NCBI RefSeq assembly: GCF_012113595.1
Contig: NZ_CP050831.1
Coordinates: forward strand, 2,294,001 to 2,358,000
DNA length: 64,000 nt
DNA from: Bacteroides faecium
GTDB taxonomy: Bacteria; Bacteroidota; Bacteroidia; Bacteroidales; Bacteroidaceae
Direction of reading: 5' to 3'
Positions 36,519 to 42,922 of the stretch are shown piece by piece; the first letter of the stretch is position 1; each line of letters opens with the position of its first letter. A program made the position numbers and the translations under genes. A model generated the notes under the pieces. It had not been told where the DNA came from, did no database searches, and saw nothing but the letters and a program-made list of their open reading frames with translations.

Positions 36519-36586
36519 GCTGAATCTGTATACCCCGCTTGGTGGGCATATAGATTCAGCATGGTGAGTATATATGCCCACCAAGC
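36519..36586. repeat. Second pair of overlapping inverted repeats
   Basis: GCTGAATCT (36519-36527) pairs with AGATTCAGC (36552-36560). GCTTGGTGGGCATATA (36537-36552) pairs perfectly with TATATGCCCACCAAGC (36571-36586). The stems interlock, so each excludes the other. Confidence 0.75.
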
Positions 36587-36631
36587 TGCATATAATAGAC
36601 ATACCGGCAAGCCTGAAAGCGCTGAATGCGC

Positions 36632-36675
36632 TACCCCTTGCTTACAGCATATTCCTGCAAGGGGTATTTTTATTT
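36632..36675 (+). terminator. Terminator-like hairpin TACCCCTTGC/GCAAGGGGTA
   Basis: Perfect 10-bp arms at 36632-36641 and 36657-36666 followed by TTTTATTTG. No upstream gene on this strand is evident, so it may end a non-coding RNA or stop leftward read-through. Confidence 0.55.
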
Positions 36676-36781
36676 GCTTTCAGCCGCTATCTCCTTCTAT
36701 CAAGGCGTTTGCAGACAAAACTGAAACGACTGAAACCGGATAATAGCGTGAAAATTCAATAAGAGGGTTTTGGCAAGGCTA

Positions 36782-37840
36782 TTACTGGAAATTATCCCCT
36801 TGCCATGGAAGATCTTGTTCAGGATCTTCCCCCATTTCTCCTTCTTCTATTTCGATTCCTACATTACCTGGTGTTCCTATATGGTCAATATTGGTTAATG
36901 CAATACTGTGTATATAGTTCCTTTTAAAAGTAATGGTACTGTTGATTATTTGTTTCTCATCCTCTCCCGGGTTCTTTTTCCAATAGACTGTTACTTTAAT
37001 GTTCTCGGTCAAGTGCTGGTTGACGCCAGTAGGTATATTTGCTGTCAGATTTTTCATGCTGACCATTTTCAATCCGGTTTCAACAGTGTTATGAATATCC
37101 CCACTCGCATCCAGATAAATACTTGGTGCATCGTCCAGTTGTATTCTGAGCTGCCCGCTTTCCAAACCTGTTTGTTTGAACTTGACTCCGAAAAAACGGC
37201 GATAGAGTGTAATCGGATTTTCCATTCCATCTGTAACGTTCAACTTGTCTATTAGTCCATGATAACGTTCGATAAATGGGCGACCGCACTTGTCTTGTCC
37301 TACGCTCTTTGTTTGTATTTTAGGGTTTTCAATATTATATAAGAATTTAACTCCATCTACTTGCTCGGCAGTAAGGAACTTATTCAAACATTCCCCTTTG
37401 ATTTTTCCGTTGCGCTCTAAATCGAATGGAGCAGCAAAGCCGCCATCTTCCATTAGTATAGAATCCTTTGCATTGGCTATCATAGAGCAGGATATGCGAT
37501 ATGTATATCCGTCGATGACTCTTATTTTTAGATTCTCAGGGTTCTTGGCTTTGTCTAATTGAAATATTCCATAGGCATATGGCTTTGAAGTCGGATTTGG
37601 TCCTTCTTTAGGTGTCATGGATATGGCGATTCCTACTATTGTTTTGCTCTCATCTATTACAGTCGGCTTAGTAGAACGTGCCATGGGTAGTTCGGTGAAA
37701 AGGTAATCTCCGTCCAGTTTTAAGTTGAGATCCGAATAAGTAGTGGGCGGCTCCTGATACAGATTTTTTTCTTCAATACATGACTGTAAGGTGAAAGCTG
37801 TGAATAGGCAGCCTGTAATCATAAGATGTTTGATTTTCAT
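36782..37840 (-). CDS. Fimbrillin-like lipoprotein (second of a paralogous pair)
   Basis: A 352-residue lipoprotein with Cys21 (TLQSCIEE). It shares landmarks with the gene upstream: a central DGYTYRISCS motif, a Tyr-Gly region, RRFFGVKF, a -SIYLDASGD- beta stretch, and a charged C-terminus after FKRNYIHSIALTNID. The ending DLPWQGDNF recalls fimbrial subunits of the FimA/Mfa type, where the C-terminal strand helps assembly. No exact family can be stated. It lies 41 bases after its paralogue and probably forms one transcript with it. Confidence 0.6.
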   Translation of the reverse strand: MKIKHLMITGCLFTAFTLQSCIEEKNLYQEPPTTYSDLNLKLDGDYLFTELPMARSTKPTVIDESKTIVGIAISMTPKEGPNPTSKPYAYGIFQLDKAKNPENLKIRVIDGYTYRISCSMIANAKDSILMEDGGFAAPFDLERNGKIKGECLNKFLTAEQVDGVKFLYNIENPKIQTKSVGQDKCGRPFIERYHGLIDKLNVTDGMENPITLYRRFFGVKFKQTGLESGQLRIQLDDAPSIYLDASGDIHNTVETGLKMVSMKNLTANIPTGVNQHLTENIKVTVYWKKNPGEDEKQIINSTITFKRNYIHSIALTNIDHIGTPGNVGIEIEEGEMGEDPEQDLPWQGDNFQ

Positions 37841-37881
37841 ATGAATGTTTTTTAGTAGTTGTTCAACTTTGATATGATTGA

Positions 37882-38910
37882 TTATTCCCCAATTTCCTGT
37901 TCTACTTCTTCCATCTCGGCATCTTCGTCGAAAGAGATGGTAGCATCATTTATATATTTGTCTATCTTGGTTATTTTGACTATGTTCTTTTTGTTTCTTT
38001 TCATTTTAATACTTTGGTCGGCGTATATGGTATGCCATTCCTCTTCGTCGGCCGGTCGGTAGGTAATGGTGAAGCCAATTGTCTCTTCTTCCTTTAGCCT
38101 TGCTGTATAATAATCTGATATGTCGTACATTGAAATGATTCGTTCTTCAGATTTTGATATTCCGTCGGGAGAGTATAATAGATAAAGCGGTGAAATATCT
38201 GTCGCTGTAATTTTGATAGAATCACCGGGATTTAACTCGTTTGTGGTGAATTGTAACGAATAATAGGCGCGTTTTAATGAGATGGAAACGGAAGTGTTTG
38301 TGCCCGGAGTCAAGAACTCTAGCTGCTGGCTGCCGAAGAATCGCTTAACGGTGGGATGAATGCTTGTACTGTCCTGTTTCATTAGCATTTCACCTTTGTA
38401 TATATGTTGGTAGAATGACTGATTGATATTTAGAGGATTAATTGAAATCAATAAGTCATTGGTGATATGTCCATCCATTCCTTTTGAGGGGGAACATGAG
38501 AAAGGAAGACCATAAAGGGAAATGTCATTTTCCACTTTGCCGTATGGGGAGTCTTTATAATCTAAGAAACTACAATCGAACCGGTAGGTATATCCTTCGA
38601 TTAACCCTATTTCCACTCTGTAAGGATCGTCGAAAAGACCGGATGCATAAGGTTGGAAAGAGGTTAGGCTTTTTCCTCTCCAAAATACGTTGACTGCGTA
38701 TAATCCGCCGGGTAGACTGGAAGTAACCGAACGTCCTAATGGTTGCTCGTCTACTTCAAGAAAAGGGGCGATGTTTAGACTTACATTAAACTCTTTACCG
38801 ACAGGAAAAAGCGGAGTTGAGTCTACTGCTGGCTCATCCTTGTCACTTCCGCAGGAAGTGGTTAAGACGATGAAGGTTATAAGTACAAAATGCCAATGTT
38901 TTAATAGCAT
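37882..38910 (-). CDS. Fimbrillin-like lipoprotein (first of a paralogous pair)
   Basis: A 342-residue lipoprotein with Cys20 (LTTSCGSD). It matches its downstream neighbour in order and spacing: EGYTYRFDCSFL, VKRFFGSQQLEF, SPLYLLYSPDGI and KRNKKNIVKITKID before an acidic tail ending EVEQEIGE. Most of the chain is predicted beta-rich. The pair could be subunits or caps of a small pilus, or a surface receptor; that is inference. A good promoter precedes it at 38937-38968. The pair stands between proB and proA and reads in the same direction as both. Confidence 0.6.
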   Translation of the reverse strand: MLLKHWHFVLITFIVLTTSCGSDKDEPAVDSTPLFPVGKEFNVSLNIAPFLEVDEQPLGRSVTSSLPGGLYAVNVFWRGKSLTSFQPYASGLFDDPYRVEIGLIEGYTYRFDCSFLDYKDSPYGKVENDISLYGLPFSCSPSKGMDGHITNDLLISINPLNINQSFYQHIYKGEMLMKQDSTSIHPTVKRFFGSQQLEFLTPGTNTSVSISLKRAYYSLQFTTNELNPGDSIKITATDISPLYLLYSPDGISKSEERIISMYDISDYYTARLKEEETIGFTITYRPADEEEWHTIYADQSIKMKRNKKNIVKITKIDKYINDATISFDEDAEMEEVEQEIGE

Positions 38911-38936
38911 GGAATTATATTGTTTGTTCTAGGGAA

Positions 38937-38968
38937 CAAATATACTGCTATTAATAATTTATTGCAAA
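38937..38968 (-). promoter_or_regulatory. Promoter of the fimbrillin-like pair
   Basis: Leftward strand: -33 TTTG (38965-38968), 20-base spacer, -7 TATATTTG (38937-38944). Confidence 0.75.
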
Positions 38969-39026
38969 TAAAGAGTTTTGTATTTCTATTGGCAGCTTAT
39001 TTTATACCGTTCTGTTGATACTGTTT

Positions 39027-40109
39027 TTATTCGATATACAAATAATCATAATGTACCACCGGCTTCTTACCGTGTTTGCCAATAGCTTCCTGTGCCTGGC
39101 TTGAATCACAGTTCGCTTTTCCTACACCCACTTGGTTTCCCCGGAAATCTATGATACGTACAATGTCGTCCTTTTCGAATTCTCCTTCGATATGAGTGAT
39201 TCCAATCGGAAGTATACTGACTGCCTTTTCAGAGTTTAATACTTCCGTTGCACACTCATTGATATGAATTTCCCCTTTGGCGAAGCCTTCACTATGTGCA
39301 ATCCATTTCTTGACACTGGATACCGGTTCTTTTGAAGGAATGAAACGGGTACAAAGTGTATCTTCGGGATGTTGCAGCAAGTTGACTAAAATATTATCAC
39401 GTTTTCCATTGGCAATGATTACTGTGATTCCTTCGTCGGCTACCTTGCGGGCAATGTTTGTTTTTGTCAACATACCGCCTCGTCCGAAACTGGACTTGGT
39501 TGCTTGGATATAGTTGGATAAATCTTTGCCATGACCGATTTCCTGAATAACGGAAGAATTGGGGTCGGCAGGAGAACCATTATAAATGCCGTCGATATTG
39601 CTTAAAATGATAAGTGCTTGTGCATCCATCATGGAAGCGATAAGCCCGGATAGTTCATCGTTGTCTGTGAACATCAGTTCGCTGACTGAAATCGTATCGT
39701 TTTCATTGACAATAGGAATAACGTTGTTTTCGAGCATTACCGTCATACAGTTTTTCTGATTCAGATAATGGCGACGAGTACCAAAATTCTCTTTGGTAGT
39801 CAGCACCTGACCTACGGCGATGCCATGTTCACGGAAAAGTTCGTAGTAGCGGTTGATTAGTTTTGCCTGGCCGACGGCAGAAAACAGTTGGCGCTGATCT
39901 ACACTGTCGAGCTTCTTTTGCGGGTGTATCTCACTGCGTCCGGAAGCAACGGCTCCCGAAGAAACCATAATGATTTCTACGCCGGATTTATGTAATTCCG
40001 CTATTTGGTCGACAAGTGCTGACATACGGGTGACGTCCAGCGTTCCGTCACGACGTGCCAATACATTACTTCCTACTTTTACTGCGATTCGTGTAAATTC
40101 CTGTTTCAT
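39027..40109 (-). CDS. proB: Glutamate 5-kinase
   Basis: A 360-residue enzyme with an N-terminal amino acid kinase domain (VKVGSNVLARRDG, VSSGAVASGRSEI, VNENDTISVSELMFTDNDELSGL, SSFGRGGMLTK) and a C-terminal PUA domain (about 275-355). It phosphorylates glutamate as the first step of proline synthesis and is usually feedback-inhibited by proline. Its partner proA lies 3.3 kb downstream on the same strand. A -7 box precedes it at 40132. Confidence 0.97.
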   Translation of the reverse strand: MKQEFTRIAVKVGSNVLARRDGTLDVTRMSALVDQIAELHKSGVEIIMVSSGAVASGRSEIHPQKKLDSVDQRQLFSAVGQAKLINRYYELFREHGIAVGQVLTTKENFGTRRHYLNQKNCMTVMLENNVIPIVNENDTISVSELMFTDNDELSGLIASMMDAQALIILSNIDGIYNGSPADPNSSVIQEIGHGKDLSNYIQATKSSFGRGGMLTKTNIARKVADEGITVIIANGKRDNILVNLLQHPEDTLCTRFIPSKEPVSSVKKWIAHSEGFAKGEIHINECATEVLNSEKAVSILPIGITHIEGEFEKDDIVRIIDFRGNQVGVGKANCDSSQAQEAIGKHGKKPVVHYDYLYIE

Positions 40110-40131
40110 TTTTACTAACGATTTGAAAGCA

Positions 40132-40139
40132 CAAATATA
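40132..40139 (-). promoter_or_regulatory. -7 box of proB
   Basis: Leftward strand TATATTTG; CAAA at 40162-40165 (TTTG leftward) may be the -33 box, with a slightly long 22-base spacer. Confidence 0.6.
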
Positions 40140-40181
40140 GAGCTTTTTGTCGATATGTTACCAAAACAGGCTAAAAAGAAT

Positions 40182-40189
40182 TATCTTTG
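40182..40189 (+). promoter_or_regulatory. TATCTTTG box at the edge of the aminotransferase remnant
   Basis: It matches TAnnTTTG but overlaps the only possible TTG start (40187) of the remnant's open frame. It could transcribe the remnant without supplying a proper start codon at its head. Confidence 0.35.
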
Positions 40190-40579
40190 CAACATAACTT
40201 ATTTATCTGTGCACCTAGCGTTGCCCAACAGGCTGGCATTACCGCTTTGCGACAGGCAGATTCGGATGTGGAACGTATGAGACAAAACTATGATGAACGG
40301 CGGAAGTTTATGATTACTCGTCTACGGGAAATTGGATTCGAAATTAAGGTAGAGCCGCAGGGAGCGTTTTATGTTTTTGCCAATGCACATAAATTTGCGA
40401 CCGACTCTTATCGCTTTGCGTTCGATGTACTCGAACATGCGCATGTCAGTATTACTCCCGGTGTGGATTTTGGTACGGGAGATGAAGGATATGTACGCTT
40501 CTCCTATGCAAATTCATTGGAGAACATCAAAGAAGGCTTGGATCGCATCAGTCGCTATCTTTCTCGGCCCGGTTTCTGA
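40187..40579 (+). pseudogene. C-terminal remnant of a PLP-dependent aminotransferase (AspC class)
   Basis: The frame encodes about 130 residues that look like the last third of a class I/II aminotransferase: APSVAQQAGITAL, EPQGAFYVFAN, VSITPGVDFG and YVRFSYANSLENIKEGLDRI, including the Arg expected to bind the substrate carboxylate. The N-terminal two thirds, with the PLP-binding Lys, are missing, and an in-frame stop lies at 40172-40174. Immediately upstream is the proB promoter. A TTG at 40187 is inside a -7-like box, so normal expression is doubtful. The best reading is a deletion remnant. It overlaps the convergent DUF2007 gene by 32 bases. Confidence 0.8.
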
Positions 40580-40781
40580 TAAGCTCGGTGGCTGCCTCGT
40601 ATTCTTCCTCAATGACAAGGACAGAAACGGAAGGAGCGATGTAGGGAGCTAGTGTTCCCATAATCCCATCTTTGATGACGCAACGGATATTATTACTCTC
40701 TAATAACCCTTTGATGATTTCGGCTTCCCATGGAGAACCGGAGAATACTTCTATTGACTTGCTATAATCTTCTTCTTTCAT
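40548..40781 (-). CDS. DUF2007 domain protein
   Basis: A 77-residue cytosolic protein. The pattern KSIEVFSGSPWEAEIIKGLLESNNIRC, then VLVIEEEYEAATELI, matches the small DUF2007 family, sometimes called putative signal-transducing proteins; no function is established. Its 3' end overlaps the aminotransferase remnant. CAAATATA at 40811-40818 (leftward TATATTTG) probably forms its -7 box. Confidence 0.8.
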   Translation of the reverse strand: MKEEDYSKSIEVFSGSPWEAEIIKGLLESNNIRCVIKDGIMGTLAPYIAPSVSVLVIEEEYEAATELIRNRAEKDSD

Positions 40782-40857
40782 GACTGTATGGTATTAGGGG
40801 TTGTTTTCTACAAATATAACAAAAAAGAGAGACAAAAGGTTATTCTTCGCTTAAAAT

Positions 40858-41700
40858 TTATTCAAGTGTGATGTGTTTTACACTAATTTGCTGGTTTAGA
40901 AATGTAGACGCTGATTCGGAGAATTTCTCTTCCGCCTCTGTGGTGTAAAACTGGCAATTCCCGTTCTTTGTGCACTTTGCGTCCATTTCCGGGTGTCTTC
41001 TCAAATAATCTTTCAGGCTTTCCGCTACATATTCTCCTTGTGAGATTACGCTAATGTCATTGGCGATATATTGCCGGATTTTAGGAAGAAGGAGAGGGAA
41101 GTGGGTGCATCCCAGAATGACGGTGTCTATTTGCGGATCTTTTGAAAGTAGTTGGTCTATATATTTGCGGATGAAGTAATCGGCTCCATCGTTTTGCGAT
41201 TCATTGTTTTCTACTAATGACACCCACATCGGACAGGCCACTCCACTAACCTGAATATCCGGGAATAGTTTATGTATTTCCAAAGGGTAAGATTCGGATT
41301 TGATAGTACCTGCTGTTGCCAGTACACCGATATGCTGGTTCTTACTAATATCTCCGATACATTCTACGGTGGGACGAATCACGCCGAGCACACGGCGTGC
41401 CGGGTCAATTTGGGGTAAATCATTCATCTGAATGCTGCGCAGAGCCTTGGCGGAAGCTGTGTTGCAGGCCAATATGACCAAATGACAGCCCATGTCGAAT
41501 AGTTTGTTGACAGCTTGCCGGGTGAACTCGTACACGACTTCAAAAGAGCGTGTCCCGTAAGGAGCACGGGCATTGTCCCCCAAGTAGATATAGTCATATT
41601 CAGGCAATGCTTCTCTTATCTTGTCTAAGATAGTCAGGCCACCATAACCGGAGTCGAACACTCCGATAGGGCCGGGTATATTTGATAAATGTTGATTCAT
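40858..41700 (-). CDS. murI: Glutamate racemase
   Basis: A 280-residue enzyme with both racemase cysteine motifs: ACNTASA and GCTHFPLL. The N-terminal IGVFDSGYGGLTIL loop and LGDNARAPYG are also conserved. It supplies D-glutamate for peptidoglycan. It is a single gene with its own -7 box, following the terminator of the bamA operon. Confidence 0.97.
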   Translation of the reverse strand: MNQHLSNIPGPIGVFDSGYGGLTILDKIREALPEYDYIYLGDNARAPYGTRSFEVVYEFTRQAVNKLFDMGCHLVILACNTASAKALRSIQMNDLPQIDPARRVLGVIRPTVECIGDISKNQHIGVLATAGTIKSESYPLEIHKLFPDIQVSGVACPMWVSLVENNESQNDGADYFIRKYIDQLLSKDPQIDTVILGCTHFPLLLPKIRQYIANDISVISQGEYVAESLKDYLRRHPEMDAKCTKNGNCQFYTTEAEEKFSESASTFLNQQISVKHITLE

Positions 41701-41721
41701 GACGAACAGGATTTATATACG

Positions 41722-41729
41722 CAAATGTA
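41722..41729 (-). promoter_or_regulatory. -7 box of murI
   Basis: Leftward strand TACATTTG. Its -33 region falls inside the palindrome at 41737-41782. Confidence 0.55.
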
Positions 41730-41736
41730 CACCAAA

Positions 41737-41782
41737 AAAAGCGAAAGCGAAAGAAGTTTAAACTTCTTTCGCTTTCGCTTTT
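41737..41782 (-). terminator. Terminator of the uppS-bamA-skp operon (perfect 46-base palindrome)
   Basis: Arms of 23 bases are exactly inverted around the centre 41759/41760 (core GAAGTTTAAACTTC), followed on the leftward strand by a T run. Iterated CGCTTT words give most of the stem. Confidence 0.85.
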
Positions 41783-41809
41783 AGTATTTCTTTCTCTTGG
41801 CGAGAATTC

Positions 41810-42325
41810 TTATTTGATACCCAGATTTGCTTTAACCTTATTGGTCAGGTTAATGCTTTGTGCTTCGTTAACGTAAGGAATCGGAGTTCTTGCAAGGTCG
41901 AAGATATAAACAACACCTTCAGCAGCACCTACAGCTTTGATAGCATTGTCCAATTTCTGATAGATAGGAGCCATTGCGTCATTCTGAGCTTTCGCCATTT
42001 GCTGCTGTGCATCCTGTTGGAATTGTTCTTGTCTCTGCATCATGTCCTGCAACTCTTTCTGTCTTCTTTCTGCGATGTTGGCCGGAAGCGAATCCTTAGC
42101 GATAGCTTGCTGGAATTCCTGATATTTTTTATTGAATTCTTCCTGAGTTCTTTGAAGTTCGGCAGTGAGTTGTTTTTCCAATGTTTGGATGTCGTTTTGT
42201 GCCTTAGTAAATTCAGGCATCACAGAGATAATCTCCTGTGCATTGATATGACCGAATTTCAGGTTCTGTGCAAATACACCCATTGGGAGTGCAAGCAACA
42301 TTACAAGTGCAATTTTTTTTAGCAT
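41810..42325 (-). CDS. Skp/OmpH family periplasmic chaperone
   Basis: The ATG at 42325 (MLKKIALVMLLALPMGVFAQN) gives a clean signal peptide and a 171-residue protein; the longer frame starts without reason. The mature part has the OmpH pattern: KFGHINAQEIISVMPEFTKAQ, a long charged coiled coil of Gln/Glu (about 45-120) and the C-terminal VVYIFDLAR-PIPYVN. Skp trimers hold unfolded outer-membrane proteins for BamA. It is the second of two tandem copies of equal length, last in the bamA operon. Confidence 0.9.
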   Translation of the reverse strand: MLKKIALVMLLALPMGVFAQNLKFGHINAQEIISVMPEFTKAQNDIQTLEKQLTAELQRTQEEFNKKYQEFQQAIAKDSLPANIAERRQKELQDMMQRQEQFQQDAQQQMAKAQNDAMAPIYQKLDNAIKAVGAAEGVVYIFDLARTPIPYVNEAQSINLTNKVKANLGIK

Positions 42326-42383
42326 AGTTCTATAATTTATTTGAATGTTTTTTTTAGTTATTTCCAGTTGCAAATGTATGAAA

Positions 42384-42899
42384 TTAATTTGAATATCCTA
42401 ATCTTCTTAGGATTTCATCACTAATATCTATACGTGGATTTGCAAAAATTATACCTGCAGCAGAGGCTCTGTCGACTACCATGTCATATCCATGCTGTTG
42501 TGATACAGCTTTCACTGCTTCATAGATATCATCCTGAATCGGCGACATCAACTTGTCTCTCATCTTGGCTAATTCACCTTCAGGGCCGAAATAATTGCGT
42601 TTCAGTTCGGCCGCTTCTCTTTCTTTGGCTACGATTTCATCCTCTTTCTTTGTCTTTTGGGCAGCAGATAGAGTGGCAGATTTTGTCTGGTAATCCTGGA
42701 ACATCTTTTGTGCTTCCTTTGCCAGAACTTCTACTTCACCCTGATATTTCTTCGTAGCTTCTTGCATTTGCTCATTAGCGCTTTGAGCAGCCGGAATATT
42801 TTTCATAATATATTCCGTATCGATCAGTGCAAATTTTTGTGCGTTTGCCGCCATACCGACAGCAAATAGCAACATGATTAATAGAACAGACTTTCTCAT
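42384..42899 (-). CDS. Skp/OmpH family periplasmic chaperone
   Basis: From the ATG at 42899 the protein has 171 residues, with a signal peptide (MAANAQ) and the OmpH core: FALIDTEYIMKNIPAAQSA, a long coiled coil (about 40-115) and GYDMVVDRASAAGIIFANPRIDISDEIL. It probably feeds outer-membrane proteins to BamA, encoded next to it; the start is 23 bases after the bamA stop. The two Skp copies differ enough to have separate roles. Confidence 0.92.
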   Translation of the reverse strand: MRKSVLLIMLLFAVGMAANAQKFALIDTEYIMKNIPAAQSANEQMQEATKKYQGEVEVLAKEAQKMFQDYQTKSATLSAAQKTKKEDEIVAKEREAAELKRNYFGPEGELAKMRDKLMSPIQDDIYEAVKAVSQQHGYDMVVDRASAAGIIFANPRIDISDEILRRLGYSN

Positions 42900-42922
42900 G
42901 ACGTTTAGTTTTTTGTGATACA

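Larger units (their letters stand above)
35765..36781. other. About 1 kb without a convincing gene, rich in inverted repeats
   Basis: The gap between proA and the lipoprotein pair holds the proA promoter, a 15-base direct repeat (35956-35985), imperfect hairpins at 36112-36168 and 36248-36299, two sets of overlapping inverted repeats (36376-36438 and 36519-36586) and a terminator-like hairpin (36632-36675). The words GCTTTCAG or CTGAAAGC recur at 36241, 36248, 36292, 36613 and 36676. The frames of about 60 codons here overlap these structures and look accidental. Confidence 0.7.

Noticed and set aside
36561..36762. Two overlapping rightward frames of about 60 codons
   Set aside because: They cover the inverted-repeat arms and the terminator-like hairpin, overlap one another in different frames and have no start signals.
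35765..36781. Insertion sequence or transposase remnant
   Set aside because: No transposase motif or long terminal inverted repeats with target duplication could be found by reading.
40187..40189. TTG as a real start of an aminotransferase gene
   Set aside because: It is part of TATCTTTG, and the protein would lack the cofactor lysine.
41737..41782. Replication or plasmid-type palindrome
   Set aside because: Position between an operon end and T run is explained by a terminator.
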